Assembly: GCF_024518835.1 (NCBI RefSeq)
Contig: NZ_JANIGO010000004.1
Location: 1 to 64,000, forward strand
Source of the DNA: Limnobacter humi
Lineage (GTDB): Bacteria; Pseudomonadota; Gammaproteobacteria; Burkholderiales; Burkholderiaceae_B
DNA length: 64,000 bases
Direction: 5' to 3'
Shown piece by piece: positions 13,670 to 23,629 of the stretch; positions within the stretch are counted from its first letter, which is position 1; each line of letters opens with the position of its first letter. The notes under the pieces were generated by a model. The model saw nothing but the letters and a program-made list of their open reading frames with translations, did not search any database and was not told where the DNA came from. The translations under genes were made by a program, and so were the position numbers.

Positions 13670-16665
13670 GCATCCTCCGGATGTTGGTTCAAGGCATGTT
13701 CAAACTCGTCAAGCCAGTTCTGTGCCTCTTTGAATTTCAGATCGTCGAGTGCTGCATGCACTGGACTGTAAACCGACTCCAATGCACTGCCGCGAAGGCT
13801 GTCTGCAATGTCCTCACTCAACTTGTGGGCTGACATGGAATGCTTCTGAATCAGGACCGACAATTCATCGGTCTGATGGGCCAAGACGACCAGATCAACA
13901 CCGTGCGTGCTGTGTTTGACAGTGACCGCTTCAAACGACGCCACTGACTGAATGGCGGTCAACAGCACGTCCAATCGATTGAAAAACTTTTCAAGACAAC
14001 GCTTGACTGACCCTTCACCCCGTTGAAGTGACTCCTCCAGCGCCTGCGTGGCATCACGCAAGGCGTGCGCTCCCAGACTGCCTGCCTGCCCTCTCAACTT
14101 GTGAAGATAGGCCAACAATGCCGGCCTGGATGCTTCATCCAACTGCTGCGAAACAGCCGCTTTTGCGTCTCGATATTCATCATAAAAACGCATCAGCAAC
14201 TGGCGGAATAACCGCTCATCGCCTTGCAGTTGAATTTGAGCAGACTGCGCATCAATACCGCTTAAGGTAGGCCACTGCAAAGACGCCACATCCTGAACAG
14301 GCTGCCGCGGCAATACAGGCAATGGTTCACTGCGGTACCGTTGCACGGCATTTCGAACACAACGCACCAATTGCTGAGGATCAATCGGCTTGCCCAGAAA
14401 ACCGCTAACACCCGCCTGCATGGCGCGTTCGCGTTCCTCAGTCATGACACCAGCAGTCAACGCAACCACTGGAAGATCGTGCAAATTCAATTCCCCACGA
14501 ATACGTTGGGTCGTCTCTCGACCATCCAGTCCTGGCATCTGCATGTCAATCAGCACCAAATCAAACGCCTGCGCATTGACCTGCAGGTGAGCCAATGCGG
14601 CATGTCCCGATTCGCAGGTGGTCACCTGAGCGCCCTGATTCTCCAGAATCCGTCGGCACACCTCCAGATTCATCGGGCTGTCATCAACCACCAAAAAATG
14701 CAGGCTGCTCAACCACAGGTTATTGCTCACATCCAGTACAGAGAAATTCAGCAAATAATCCAAATCCTGCTGGTTGCGCGTCACCAGGCGGTTTAAAGCG
14801 TTGAACAAGGCCGATGCAAACACGGGCTTGTTCAGCACCACATGGGGCAGCGCTTGCAAACCATCTTGAAGCTCAACAGTCTGCAGGTCTCCAAGCACCA
14901 CCCAATACGGCATGATGTGTCCTTGAAATAGACGCCCCACATCACCCACCAGTTGACCCAGTTCGACAGGCCCACACTGTTCAGCGACCATCAAGCAGTC
15001 AACGCGCTCCCCAGCGTCAAGGTCGGTGGCCAAACCCGCAACAAATGCCTCAGGTGTTGTGCTCACTTTCACGGCCCAACCAAATCCAGCCGCGATGGTT
15101 TCAAGCCTGTCCTGATCTGCCAGATCAGGCTCCAGAATACGAATATTGAAATGCCGGACCGGCGTCCGTTCGTCCGACAAATCCGACAAACGCTGAGCAT
15201 CGGTTAACGGAATCTCCACCCAAAACACACTACCCTCACCCGGTACGCTGTTCAAGCCGCTGCGCCCGCCCATTTTGTCCGTCAGCATTTTGACAATCGA
15301 CAAGCCAAGCCCTGTTCCACCATGCCGACGCGACGATGAGGAGTCCACCTGCGTAAATGGCGTAAACAGCTTTTCAGCATCCACTGCAGAAATGCCGATG
15401 CCCGTGTCCTGAACCTCAAAGCGAACCCACACTGGGCTGGATTCATGGGACGTTTGACTCAAGAGGTTGGCGCAAACAGTGACACCACCATGCTCGGTGA
15501 ACTTGATGGCATTGTTGGCCAGATTGATCAAAATCTGACGGATCCGGTTGGCATCGCCCTCCAACAGCCGCGGCACTGCGGCCCCCACAGGCACCACCGT
15601 CAAGTTCAAGCCCTTGCGGCGTGCACCTGGCGCCAGCATCACCTCCAGATCATCCAGCAAATGCTGCAGGCTAAATGGCTGTATTTCCAGATTGAGCTCA
15701 CCCGCCTCGATTTTCGACAAGTCCAGAATGTCATTGATCAAACCCAACAAACTTTGGCTGGCGGTGTGAATCGTGTCCAGCTGACTGTGCTGGTCATGGT
15801 CAAGCTTGGTAAATCCCAGCATGTAGACCATGCCGATGATGGCATTCAAGGGCGTACGGATTTCATGGCTCATGTTGGCCAAAAAGTCGCTTTTCGCACG
15901 GTTGGCCTGTTCGGCTTGGTCCTTGGCCTCCCGGGCAGAATCTTCTCGAGCCTGCAACGTGACAATCATGCGATCAAACACTTCGGCCAACTCACCCAAT
16001 TCATCTTGGCTTCGATAGCCCGACAACACCCCAGTCTGGTTACGGATCAAGGCCTGGGCAGACCGGCTGAGCAATGCAATTGGCCTGAGCACACGCATCC
16101 ACAAGGTGCCCGCCAACAGCGAGATCACCAGCAACAACAGGCCTTGCCCCACCAAGGCTTGGTTTCGCTGGCTTTCATTTTGCAACTGTCGACGGTGTGT
16201 CAGGTCGGTCGACAATTCAAACGCCGCCTCGCTGATGCGGCGGGTCTCATTGAGCAATTGGTCCAGCAAGGTGTCCCGCAGGTCACCTTGCAGGCTCGCC
16301 CCGCCATCGTCCAGGGTTTGCTTCACTTGCGCCTGCATGGCCTGCAGCGCATCAGCGCTTTCCAGCATGTCGTCAACTTGCTTGCGGTACACATCCCCAG
16401 TGCTGGCATACAACACCAAGGCCTCACGCATGGACCGGTGGGTTGCGTCCCACTGCCGCAGTGCACGGCGGCTACTCGGGTGAATCGCGAAATCCTGCAT
16501 CAGCACCAAAAGCCCGGAGGCATCCCGCGAAATCACCTCCACGGCTTCCCGCTGCTGGTTCAACATCAGCTGCACCTGCCGGTCTGCGTACAACATGGTC
16601 AAGCGATACCCCACTGCGGCAAACGCAATCAGCAACAAACTGATGAGCATGGGTCGAATTTTCAA
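13666..16665 (-). CDS. Hybrid sensor histidine kinase with two receiver regions and HPt domain
   Basis: 999 residues. Order: TM1 (about 5-24), a helical periplasmic sensor region (about 25-170), TM2 (about 172-192), HAMP (to about 245), HisKA with [12 protein letters not shown], HATPase_c with NLANNAIKF and GTGLGLSIV, a degenerate receiver-like region (about 510-640) without an obvious phospho-Asp, a second receiver with [13 protein letters not shown], and a C-terminal HPt with [12 protein letters not shown] (phospho-His). A complete multistep phosphorelay in one protein, ending in the separate CheY-like partner. The gene starts 8 bases after the end of the binding-protein gene, so the two are co-transcribed. 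Confidence 0.94.
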   Translation of the reverse strand: MKIRPMLISLLLIAFAAVGYRLTMLYADRQVQLMLNQQREAVEVISRDASGLLVLMQDFAIHPSSRRALRQWDATHRSMREALVLYASTGDVYRKQVDDMLESADALQAMQAQVKQTLDDGGASLQGDLRDTLLDQLLNETRRISEAAFELSTDLTHRRQLQNESQRNQALVGQGLLLLVISLLAGTLWMRVLRPIALLSRSAQALIRNQTGVLSGYRSQDELGELAEVFDRMIVTLQAREDSAREAKDQAEQANRAKSDFLANMSHEIRTPLNAIIGMVYMLGFTKLDHDQHSQLDTIHTASQSLLGLINDILDLSKIEAGELNLEIQPFSLQHLLDDLEVMLAPGARRKGLNLTVVPVGAAVPRLLEGDANRIRQILINLANNAIKFTEHGGVTVCANLLSQTSHESSPVWVRFEVQDTGIGISAVDAEKLFTPFTQVDSSSSRRHGGTGLGLSIVKMLTDKMGGRSGLNSVPGEGSVFWVEIPLTDAQRLSDLSDERTPVRHFNIRILEPDLADQDRLETIAAGFGWAVKVSTTPEAFVAGLATDLDAGERVDCLMVAEQCGPVELGQLVGDVGRLFQGHIMPYWVVLGDLQTVELQDGLQALPHVVLNKPVFASALFNALNRLVTRNQQDLDYLLNFSVLDVSNNLWLSSLHFLVVDDSPMNLEVCRRILENQGAQVTTCESGHAALAHLQVNAQAFDLVLIDMQMPGLDGRETTQRIRGELNLHDLPVVALTAGVMTEERERAMQAGVSGFLGKPIDPQQLVRCVRNAVQRYRSEPLPVLPRQPVQDVASLQWPTLSGIDAQSAQIQLQGDERLFRQLLMRFYDEYRDAKAAVSQQLDEASRPALLAYLHKLRGQAGSLGAHALRDATQALEESLQRGEGSVKRCLEKFFNRLDVLLTAIQSVASFEAVTVKHSTHGVDLVVLAHQTDELSVLIQKHSMSAHKLSEDIADSLRGSALESVYSPVHAALDDLKFKEAQNWLDEFEHALNQHPEDA

Positions 16666-16672
16666 TCTGCAC

Positions 16673-17647
16673 TCACTTCATCAAAGAAACCGCACGTTTG
16701 TGGAGCAACGTCAGTGGTCCCACACGGATGTACGACAAAAAATCCGGTTCTGACTTCGCGTCCACCAATTTCTCCCGCAGCGCCCAACGTGACTGAGCCT
16801 CCAGCGTACTCAGCAGGGTTTGGGACAGCTTCAAATCAAAGTCGTATTGGTCCAGGGACACCAGATCTGCCGCACTGGTCGACACCCCCTGTTTCAATTG
16901 CGCCTTGGCCTGATCTGGATGGGTGTTGATAAAGTCCGTTGCTTTGGAAATCGCCTTCAGAACCTTCACCAGGTCAGCATCCGATACAGATTTCGAGCTG
17001 ATTAAATTGAACGTCGGCGTGTAGAGCTTTGGATTGGGCAACACCCGCCATTGATCGCCCAATACGGCTTTGGCACGACTGGCCAACGGTTCGTAAAGGC
17101 CAGCGGCGTCGTATCGGCCCTCTCGCGTCAGCGTTTCAATTTGGGCTGGATCCAATTGCACCTTTTGGACACTGTCGGGATCCACACGGTAAAAATTCAG
17201 GAATGTGTCCGTGAAATAGTGACTTGAAGTGCCTGCCACAAAGCCAATCCGTTTTCCCTTCAAGTCCTGCACAGACTGAATACCGGAATCTGATCGAACA
17301 AAAAAGATGTTGTCTTTGGTCGATGTACTCAACGTGGCCACCACATCGAAGGCTTTACCCTGATGCGCTGCAAACACCAAGGGCATGTCGGCCGTGGTGG
17401 ACAGGTCGGCCTCACCGTCCATGAGGTGCTTTAAACAGCGTTTGCCATTCACGCAACGAATCACCCGAACGTCCAGGCCTTCTTTGGCGAAGTAACCCAG
17501 ATCTGCGGCCAAAATGGCGGGATAAAAACCCACCACCTCTGCCAAAGCAAGGGTCAGAGGTGCAGCCTGGGCTGGCTGCACCAACGCTGCACACAACCCC
17601 AGAACCCAGGCCAATGTCCATCGACCCATCAACAAGGCATTCAACAT
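16673..17647 (-). CDS. NMT1/SsuA-like periplasmic substrate-binding protein, orphan
   Basis: 324 residues from the ATG at 17647 (upstream in-frame codons look non-coding). Signal peptide [20 protein letters not shown] with cleavage after QPAQA; then [21 protein letters not shown], typical of the NMT1/THI5-like and taurine/nitrate binding family, and [20 protein letters not shown]. No ABC permease or ATPase gene is nearby; instead the next gene is a hybrid kinase. The protein may therefore present a ligand to the kinase's periplasmic domain (inference from context). The ligand cannot be read from the sequence. Confidence 0.88.
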   Translation of the reverse strand: MLNALLMGRWTLAWVLGLCAALVQPAQAAPLTLALAEVVGFYPAILAADLGYFAKEGLDVRVIRCVNGKRCLKHLMDGEADLSTTADMPLVFAAHQGKAFDVVATLSTSTKDNIFFVRSDSGIQSVQDLKGKRIGFVAGTSSHYFTDTFLNFYRVDPDSVQKVQLDPAQIETLTREGRYDAAGLYEPLASRAKAVLGDQWRVLPNPKLYTPTFNLISSKSVSDADLVKVLKAISKATDFINTHPDQAKAQLKQGVSTSAADLVSLDQYDFDLKLSQTLLSTLEAQSRWALREKLVDAKSEPDFLSYIRVGPLTLLHKRAVSLMK

Positions 17648-17808
17648 GGTGTAACCGGCTCCGCATTTTGGGTGAGTACCCTGCAGATTACGCCGTCCAG
17701 CATGGGGTTCCATCACGGGAAATGAAATGTTAAAACACCCTTAATTTAATAGTTAAAGATGTTTAACGGATGGGATGAGCCCCAGCGGAATGAAGACAAC
17801 AGTCCATG

Positions 17809-17845
17809 AAAAAAGCCCGAGCGTCTAATCAACACTCGGGCTTTT
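17809..17845 (-). terminator. Terminator downstream of tRNA-Pro
   Basis: Stem aaaagcccgag / ctcgggctttt (left arm to 17821, right arm 17835-17845); read leftward it ends in a run of six Ts. It lies 6 bases past the tRNA 3' end. Confidence 0.9.
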
Positions 17846-17850
17846 CAATT

Positions 17851-17927
17851 TGGTCGGAATGAGAGGATTCGAACCTCCGACCCCTTGCACCCCATGCAAG
17901 TGCGCTACCAGGCTGCGCTACATTCCG
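17851..17927 (-). tRNA. tRNA-Pro(GGG)
   Basis: 77 nt on the minus strand. The acceptor stem CGGAATG pairs with CATTCCG, the discriminator is A, and CCA is encoded. The anticodon loop ATGGGGT between CTTGC and GCAAG gives anticodon GGG; the T arm is GGAGGTTCGAATCCTCT-like. It follows the merR gene at the end of the translation operon. Confidence 0.97.
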
Positions 17928-17955
17928 AAGAAGCGAGATTATAGCTGTGTTTCGC

Positions 17956-18342
17956 TTAGTCTTGAAGCGCAGCGCGCAAATTCAACAATTGTTCTTTCAA
18001 AACCTCACGGTCAATCAACACTGGCAACGGCTGGTCATTGGCAGGGCCATTTTTTTCCTGGTCCAAGCGGTTGCGAGCGCCATTGATGGTAAAACCGTGT
18101 TCATACAACAGCTCACGAATACGGCGAATAAACAGCACTTCATGGTGCTGGTAGTAACGCCGGTTGCCGCGCCGTGTGATGGATTTTAGCTGGGTGAACT
18201 CCTGTTCCCAGTAACGCAGCACGTGGGTTTTGACGCCGCACAAGTCGCTCACCTCACCGATGGTGAAATACCGCTTGGCCGGAATGGGCGGCAAGCTTGC
18301 GGTGGGTGCTACTTTCTCGGATTCGTGCGGTTTCTGGATCAT
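17956..18342 (-). CDS. MerR-family transcriptional regulator
   Basis: 128 residues. A MerR-type winged HTH occupies about 24-92: YFTIGEVSDLCGVKTHVLRYWEQEF, with the RRGNRRYY wing (RYY is the family hallmark), then RELLYEHGFTINGARN. The short C-terminal part lacks metal-binding Cys, so it is not a typical metal sensor; the effector is unknown. It lies 40 bases downstream of ihfA and just before tRNA-Pro in the same direction. This pheT-ihfA-merR arrangement is common in betaproteobacteria. Confidence 0.92.
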   Translation of the reverse strand: MIQKPHESEKVAPTASLPPIPAKRYFTIGEVSDLCGVKTHVLRYWEQEFTQLKSITRRGNRRYYQHHEVLFIRRIRELLYEHGFTINGARNRLDQEKNGPANDQPLPVLIDREVLKEQLLNLRAALQD

Positions 18343-18382
18343 TCTCGACTTTTACCCCGGCTGTTGTGCAGGTTAGGCCCCT

Positions 18383-18751
18383 TTATTCAACCAATGCTTT
18401 AAGTTTTTGGCTGGGATGAAAGGTTACCACTCGGCGTGCAGCAATGGGGATCTCCTCGCCGGTTTTTGGGTTTCGACCTGGGCGCTGAGGTTTATCGCGC
18501 AACTGGAAATTGCCAAAGCCTGACAATTTGACCGATACACCGCCTTCCAGCGTGTTGCGGATTTCATCAAAAAATGCGTCCACAAAATCCTTCGCTTCCC
18601 GCTTGTTCAGCCCCAAACTGTCAAACAGCATCTCAGCCAATTCAGCTTTGGTCAGCGAACCCGACGCCAAACCATCTTCAATCAGGTCTTGGCGGTCATT
18701 TCGGGTGTTGGAATCATTCGAGCGGTCGTCAGTCAACACAACTTGGTCCAC
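18383..18751 (-). CDS. ihfA: Integration host factor, alpha subunit
   Basis: 122 residues: the usual IHF-alpha of about 97 preceded by a polar, acidic extension of about 25 residues ([16 protein letters not shown]). Core features are [37 protein letters not shown] and the DNA-arm [18 protein letters not shown], with the intercalating Pro. With IHF-beta it bends DNA at specific sites, and so assists sigma-54 promoters such as the one upstream of glnA. It begins 24 bases after pheT, the conserved pheT-ihfA neighbourhood. Confidence 0.96.
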   Translation of the reverse strand: MDQVVLTDDRSNDSNTRNDRQDLIEDGLASGSLTKAELAEMLFDSLGLNKREAKDFVDAFFDEIRNTLEGGVSVKLSGFGNFQLRDKPQRPGRNPKTGEEIPIAARRVVTFHPSQKLKALVE

Positions 18752-18775
18752 GGTTATACCTTCAAACTTAAATAA

Positions 18776-21208
18776 TCAGCGCAAACGGGCTGCACAACGC
18801 TGGCCAGCCAGTTCAATCATGTGGTTCAACAGGGGTTCAATGTCAGCGTCAGTCAGGCTTCGGTCGCTGGCCTGCAGGGTCAAGCGGAACGCCAAACTTT
18901 TCTCATTTGCTTTCAGACCCTTACCTTCGTCTTTCGGCACAAATTCATCGAAAAGGATAACCGATTTCACCCAGCCCTGGTTGCCTTCTTTGGCATCTGT
19001 CAGTGCTTTTTTCAGGTCGGCAGCACGCACCTGCTGATCCACAACAAAAGCCAGGTCTCGCACCACGGCCGGTTGCTTGGAAATGTCCGTGTAGGCAGGC
19101 AGTTTTCGAGTATTCAAACCATCCAGCAGCAACTCAAACACCATTGGCGCCAAGGGCAGGTCCTGCGCATGGGCCAATTTGGGGTGCAACTCACCCACAA
19201 ACCCAACCACACGGTTATTCACCAACACCTGGGCACTGCGCCCTGGGTGTAAGGCTGGGTGGGGCGTGTTGGCTTCGAAAGCCTTGAATTCCACCTTTTT
19301 GCCAGCCAGCAACTGCTCCACGTCACCTTTGATATCGAAAAAATCCAGCAAACGGTTGTTGGAAGCGCCCCATTGCAATTGGTCGGCCAAGCCATAAGCC
19401 AGCCCACCCAATTTCCAGGTTTGCATGAAGCCCGCAACAGTTTGAGGGCCATTGCCCACCTTGGCATTTTTCTCGAACACACGGGCCACTTCAAACACAC
19501 GCAGTCGGTCCACACGGTGCCCCAGGTTGTGTTTGAGCACACCGGTCAGACTTCCCAACAACGTGGATCGCATCACGCTCAAATGGCTGGCAATCGGGTT
19601 GAGCAAGCGCACAGGGTCGGTGTTGGCATTGAAATCGGTTTCCCACTGCTCGGGCGTAAAGCTATAGCTCACCACTTCTTGATAGCCCATGGCTGCCACC
19701 TGCCGGCGAATGGCATGGCGGCTCAGCTTGCTTTCCGGGGCCGGCAACATGCTGAGCTTGCCCAGGGGCGCACGCAGGGGCAGGCTGTCATAGCCCACCA
19801 CGCGGATCACTTCTTCAATCAAGTCTTCTTCAATCTCGATGTCGAATCGGTAACTGGGTGGTGTAACCACGTAACGCAAATCGGCGCCCTGCCCCTCAAG
19901 GCCGAAGACAAAGCCCAACTGGCGGAATACTGTCTGAATCTGTTCGGTTGTAAACGGCATCCCGATCACGCTTTCGGCCCGGGCATGGCGAAGCGTCACG
20001 GGCTGTCGCAAGGGCAAGCTCAACACTTGGTCCTGCACTGGCCCGGCTTGGCCACCACAAATCTCAAGAATCAGCGAGGTGATGCGCTCCAGGTGCTCAG
20101 GAATGCTCTGAAAATCCACACCGCGCTCAAAGCGATGGGACGCATCGGACGAGAAATTGAACTCCCGTGCCCGCCCCACGATGGCATCCGGGTGCCAAAA
20201 AGCGGCTTCAACAAAAATGTTGGTGGTGGCCTCATTCACAGCGGTGTGGTTCCCACCCATGATGCCAGCCAAGGCCTCGGGCCCCTGCGCGTCGCAAATC
20301 ACGCCAAAACGCGGGTTCAGCGTAACGGTCATCTCATTGAGCAATGTCAGTTGCTCACCTTCACGGGCCCAGCGCACGGTGAGACCGCCCTGCACTTTGT
20401 CCAGGTCGAACACATGGCTTGGGCGCCCCAGCTCCAGCATCACATAATTGGAAATGTCCACCAGCGGGCTCAGGCTGCGCTGCCCGGCACCCTCGAGCCG
20501 CTCAACCATCCACTGCGGTGTTTTCACCGCGTTGTTCACGCCTCGAATGACACGGCCCGCGAAGCGACCGCACAGGTCGGTGTTTTCAACGGTAACCGGC
20601 AGGGTATCGCCAATGGCAGCCGCCACCGGTGTGAATGCGGGTGGGTTGAGTGTTGCGCCGGTGAGTGCGGCCACTTCGCGGGCAACCCCCCACACGCTCA
20701 AGCAGTCGGCACGGTTGGGGGTCATCTTCAGGGTGAACTTCATTTCGTTCAAACCCAGCAAGTCACGCACGTTGCCTCCCACTGGCAGGCTGGTGTCCAG
20801 AATGTGCAAACCATCCACGTCGCTGGGAATGCCCAGCTCTTTGCCTGAACACAACATGCCACCACTTTCAACACCGCGCATTTTGGTGGGCTTGATATTA
20901 AAGCCCCCCGGCAACACTGCACCAGGCAAGGCGCACGGCACTTTCAGGCCCTCGGCCACATTGGGTGCACCGCACACGATTTGACGCACATCGCCCTCGC
21001 CCACCTGCACTTGACACACGCTCAAGCGGTCTGCGTCAGGGTGTTTGTCCTTCTTGACCACCAAGCCAACCACCACGCCTGAAAACTCAGGCGTCAGCGG
21101 CTCCAGCTCTTCCACTTCCAAACCGGCCATGGTGAGCTTCTCGCCCAAAGCCTGCGTGTCAAGGTCGGTATTGACCAGGGATTTCAACCAGGATTCTGTG
21201 AATTGCAT
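18776..21208 (-). CDS. pheT: Phenylalanine-tRNA ligase, beta subunit
   Basis: 810 residues (E. coli 795). Order: N-terminal MQFTESWLKSLVNTDLD, the EMAP/tRNA-binding fold (about 40-150), B3/B4 editing region (about 210-400), B5 domain, catalytic-like core, and the C-terminal FDX-ACB anticodon-binding domain (DISKQPAVVRDLAFVVD onward, about 710-810). It pairs with PheS as an alpha2-beta2 enzyme charging tRNA-Phe and editing mis-charged Tyr. It starts 22 bases after the pheS stop. Confidence 0.98.
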   Translation of the reverse strand: MQFTESWLKSLVNTDLDTQALGEKLTMAGLEVEELEPLTPEFSGVVVGLVVKKDKHPDADRLSVCQVQVGEGDVRQIVCGAPNVAEGLKVPCALPGAVLPGGFNIKPTKMRGVESGGMLCSGKELGIPSDVDGLHILDTSLPVGGNVRDLLGLNEMKFTLKMTPNRADCLSVWGVAREVAALTGATLNPPAFTPVAAAIGDTLPVTVENTDLCGRFAGRVIRGVNNAVKTPQWMVERLEGAGQRSLSPLVDISNYVMLELGRPSHVFDLDKVQGGLTVRWAREGEQLTLLNEMTVTLNPRFGVICDAQGPEALAGIMGGNHTAVNEATTNIFVEAAFWHPDAIVGRAREFNFSSDASHRFERGVDFQSIPEHLERITSLILEICGGQAGPVQDQVLSLPLRQPVTLRHARAESVIGMPFTTEQIQTVFRQLGFVFGLEGQGADLRYVVTPPSYRFDIEIEEDLIEEVIRVVGYDSLPLRAPLGKLSMLPAPESKLSRHAIRRQVAAMGYQEVVSYSFTPEQWETDFNANTDPVRLLNPIASHLSVMRSTLLGSLTGVLKHNLGHRVDRLRVFEVARVFEKNAKVGNGPQTVAGFMQTWKLGGLAYGLADQLQWGASNNRLLDFFDIKGDVEQLLAGKKVEFKAFEANTPHPALHPGRSAQVLVNNRVVGFVGELHPKLAHAQDLPLAPMVFELLLDGLNTRKLPAYTDISKQPAVVRDLAFVVDQQVRAADLKKALTDAKEGNQGWVKSVILFDEFVPKDEGKGLKANEKSLAFRLTLQASDRSLTDADIEPLLNHMIELAGQRCAARLR

Positions 21209-21229
21209 TGTTGCTCGTCCAAGCGGTAA

Positions 21230-22231
21230 TCAGTTGAATTGCTGCAGAAAACGAATGTCGTTTTCGTAAAACAAGCGCAGGTCGTTGATGCCGTAGCGCA
21301 GCATGGTCAATCGGTCTGGGCCAACGCCAAAGGCGAAGCCTGTGTACTTTTCGGGATCGATGCCCACATGACGCAGCACGTTGGGGTGCACTTGCCCGGA
21401 GCCGGCAATTTCCAGCCATTTGCCCTTGTTGGGGCCACTGGTGAAAGCCATGTCGATCTCGGCTGAAGGCTCTGTAAACGGGAAAAAGGACGGGCGAAAC
21501 CGAATGGTCAGGTCGTCGGTTTCAAAAAAGGTTTTCAGAAAGTCGATGAACACCGCCTTCAAGTCGGCAAAGCTAACACCCTCGTCAATCCACAAGCCCT
21601 CCACCTGGTGGAACATGGGCGAGTGAGTAGCGTCGCTGTCCACACGGTACACGCGCCCCGGCGCAATAATGCGAATGGGCGGCTTGCTGGTTTGCATGTA
21701 GCGCACTTGCATGGGCGAGGTGTGGGTGCGCAACAGGTTGCCACCTTCCACATAAAAAGTGTCATGCATGGAACGGGCCGGGTGATTTTCCGGTGTGTTC
21801 AGCGCCGTGAAGTTGTGAAAATCAGTCTCGATTTCTGGTCCATCGGCCAGATCGAAGCCAATGGAGGTAAATATTTCTTCAATGCGTTCCAGGGTGCGCA
21901 TGGCTGGATGCAAGCCACCCACTCCGCGGCTGCGACCCGGCTTGGTCACATCAATCGCCTGAGCTTGTAACTTGACTTGCAGGGCAGCGTCGGCCAGGGC
22001 TTCGCGACGTGCATTCAACACGGCTTCCACCTGTTGCTTCAACTGGTTAATCTCCGCCCCCCGAGTCTTTTTCTCCTCGGGGCTGAGTGCTGCCATGCCC
22101 TTCAACAGCTCAGTCACCTTGCCCTGCTTGCCCAAAAACTGGGCTTTGATATTTTCAAGCGCAGCAGGGTCTGAGGCTTGTGACATGGCCGAATTGGCCT
22201 CGGTCAATATGGCGAGCAGCGAAGCATCCAT
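21230..22231 (-). CDS. pheS: Phenylalanine-tRNA ligase, alpha subunit
   Basis: 333 residues. N-terminal coiled-coil arm (about 1-90) and class II catalytic core: motif 2 region [10 protein letters not shown] and [21 protein letters not shown], then [18 protein letters not shown], and motif 3 [17 protein letters not shown] with the conserved Arg. It catalyses activation of Phe and transfer to tRNA-Phe. Separated from rplT by 110 bases that hold a strong hairpin, so its level may be set by partial termination there. Confidence 0.98.
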   Translation of the reverse strand: MDASLLAILTEANSAMSQASDPAALENIKAQFLGKQGKVTELLKGMAALSPEEKKTRGAEINQLKQQVEAVLNARREALADAALQVKLQAQAIDVTKPGRSRGVGGLHPAMRTLERIEEIFTSIGFDLADGPEIETDFHNFTALNTPENHPARSMHDTFYVEGGNLLRTHTSPMQVRYMQTSKPPIRIIAPGRVYRVDSDATHSPMFHQVEGLWIDEGVSFADLKAVFIDFLKTFFETDDLTIRFRPSFFPFTEPSAEIDMAFTSGPNKGKWLEIAGSGQVHPNVLRHVGIDPEKYTGFAFGVGPDRLTMLRYGINDLRLFYENDIRFLQQFN

Positions 22232-22294
22232 GGTGTGTTGGCGTGTGAGGAACGGCTTTGAGTGAAGCCTTAGATTGTACTGTGCAGAAACGAC

Positions 22295-22320
22295 AAACGG
22301 GGCCCGAGGGCCCCGTTTTT
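22295..22320 (-). terminator. Hairpin between rplT and pheS (terminator or attenuator)
   Basis: GC-rich stem aaacggggccc / gggccccgttt around a very small loop. Read leftward it is followed by gtcgttt, a weak T-tract; read rightward by ttttt. A similar position in enterobacteria carries the pheST attenuator; I see no clear Phe-rich leader peptide here. Confidence 0.6.
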
Positions 22321-22341
22321 ACTGACAGCGACGACTCGGCG

Positions 22342-22698
22342 TTAAGCCTGAGCAGCGCGAACCTGTGCGACGATGGCAGCAAATGCGGCCTTGTCGGTCA
22401 CGGCCAGGTCAGCCAACACTTTGCGGTCCAAACCGATGGCTGCTTTTTTCAGGCCATTGATGAACACACTGTAGGTGATGCCGTGCTCGCGGACAGCCGC
22501 GTTGATGCGGGTGATCCACAGGGCGCGGAACACGCGCTTTTTGTTGCGACGGTCACGGTAAGCATATTGACCAGCACGCATCACCGCCTGTTTGGCGATG
22601 CGGAATACATTGTTGCGACGACCGCGAAAGCCTTTGGCTTGCGCGATTACTTTCTTGTGACGGGCACGGGCCGTAACACCACGTTTAACGCGAGGCAT
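22342..22698 (-). CDS. rplT: 50S ribosomal protein L20
   Basis: 118 residues, the normal length. It begins [17 protein letters not shown], has the basic [14 protein letters not shown] and [17 protein letters not shown] segments, and ends in the globular [18 protein letters not shown] part. It is an early-assembly 23S rRNA-binding protein and, in many bacteria, the translational repressor of its own operon. It lies 15 bases downstream of rpmI. Confidence 0.98.
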   Translation of the reverse strand: MPRVKRGVTARARHKKVIAQAKGFRGRRNNVFRIAKQAVMRAGQYAYRDRRNKKRVFRALWITRINAAVREHGITYSVFINGLKKAAIGLDRKVLADLAVTDKAAFAAIVAQVRAAQA

Positions 22699-22713
22699 AG
22701 TTCACTCCTTCAA

Positions 22714-22911
22714 TTATGCGTAAGGCATCATGTCGCGAATGCGGCCGATGTCGGAAGCATGCACGGTTTCCATACCACGGAGCTGACGTTTGCTCTTGGT
22801 GGTTTTCTTGGTCAGGATGTGTCGCTTGAAGGCGTGACCACGCTTGATCGATCCGCTGGAGCGGACCAAGAAACGCTTGGAGGCGCTCTTTTTGGTCTTC
22901 ATCTTGGGCAT
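22714..22911 (-). CDS. rpmI: 50S ribosomal protein L35
   Basis: 65 residues, the normal length, beginning [16 protein letters not shown] with the very basic [22 protein letters not shown] core. It follows infC after a 170-base gap and precedes rplT. Confidence 0.98.
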   Translation of the reverse strand: MPKMKTKKSASKRFLVRSSGSIKRGHAFKRHILTKKTTKSKRQLRGMETVHASDIGRIRDMMPYA

Positions 22912-23081
22912 CTGGGTGCTCCTAATGAGTGCGTGCAGGTGATTTCAACACATTGATTTGAAATACTTTTAAGACCTGTTGCGCAAACTACTTGCCAAAA
23001 AAATTCGGCAAGCCCACGATTATAGCGTGAACCTGCCGATTTACACAAGACGCGGAGCACCCAGAAGGGCTCCGAATTCGC
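22912..23081 (-). other. infC-rpmI intergenic leader
   Basis: 170 bases without a gene inside the translation operon. An inverted repeat (cttgcc / ggcaag, 22991-23012, with a 9-base A/T loop) may form a hairpin; such leaders often carry r-protein binding sites, but nothing specific for L20 can be identified by eye. No promoter is evident. Confidence 0.4.
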
Positions 23082-23600
23082 TTATTTCTTCTTCGGACCG
23101 ATCATCATGACCATTTGGCGACCTTCCAACTTGGGCATTTGCTCCACAGTGCCCAATTCCTCCAGGTCTGCCCGCACACGTTCCAGCAGGCGTGCGCCCA
23201 GTTCCTGGTGGGCCATTTCACGGCCACGAAAACGCAAGGTGACCTTGCACTTGTCGCCTTCTTCCAGGAAACGCGTCAAGCTGCGCAGCTTTACCTGGTA
23301 GTCGCCGTCATCCGTACCAGGACGGAACTTGATTTCCTTGATTTGAACCTGCTTCTGCTTGGACTTGGCTTCCTGCGCCTTTTTCTGCTCTTGATAACGG
23401 AACTTGCCGTAATCCATGAGCTTGGCCACCGGTGGCACCGCCTGGGGTGCTATTTCCACCAAATCCACATCGTTTTCTTCGGCCATGCGAATGGCGTCCA
23501 GTGTTTTAACGATGCCCAGCTGCTCACCTTCTACTCCGATGAGACGCACCTCAGGAATGCGAATTTCCCCATTGGTGCGATGTTTCTTTTCCGCGACGAT
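23082..23600 (-). CDS. infC: Translation initiation factor IF-3, non-canonical AUC start
   Basis: 172 residues when started at ATC 23598-23600 (reading [21 protein letters not shown]). Starting at the first GTG (23549) would give only 155 residues and lose the conserved N-terminal [11 protein letters not shown] region, while an AAAAGAGG ribosome site stands 6 bases before the ATC. AUU/AUC/AUA starts are the hallmark of infC and allow IF-3 to repress its own synthesis by rejecting non-canonical start codons. Visible domains: N-domain to about residue 80 ([12 protein letters not shown] ... [14 protein letters not shown]), linker, and C-domain ([19 protein letters not shown] ... MMIGPKKK). thrS ends 30 bases upstream, the conserved order. 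Confidence 0.93.
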   Translation of the reverse strand: MVAEKKHRTNGEIRIPEVRLIGVEGEQLGIVKTLDAIRMAEENDVDLVEIAPQAVPPVAKLMDYGKFRYQEQKKAQEAKSKQKQVQIKEIKFRPGTDDGDYQVKLRSLTRFLEEGDKCKVTLRFRGREMAHQELGARLLERVRADLEELGTVEQMPKLEGRQMVMMIGPKKK

Positions 23601-23629
23601 GTTGTGCCTCTTTTAAGTCAGATAAAAAT

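Noticed and set aside
15445..16929. Long rightward open frame (494 codons) inside the hybrid kinase region
   Set aside because: It is antisense to a clear histidine kinase with all domain motifs and its translation is rich in His/Gln with no family resemblance; a shadow of codon bias.
19259..20848. Long rightward open frame (529 codons) opposite pheT
   Set aside because: Antisense to a complete, well conserved PheT; no ribosome site or recognisable domain.
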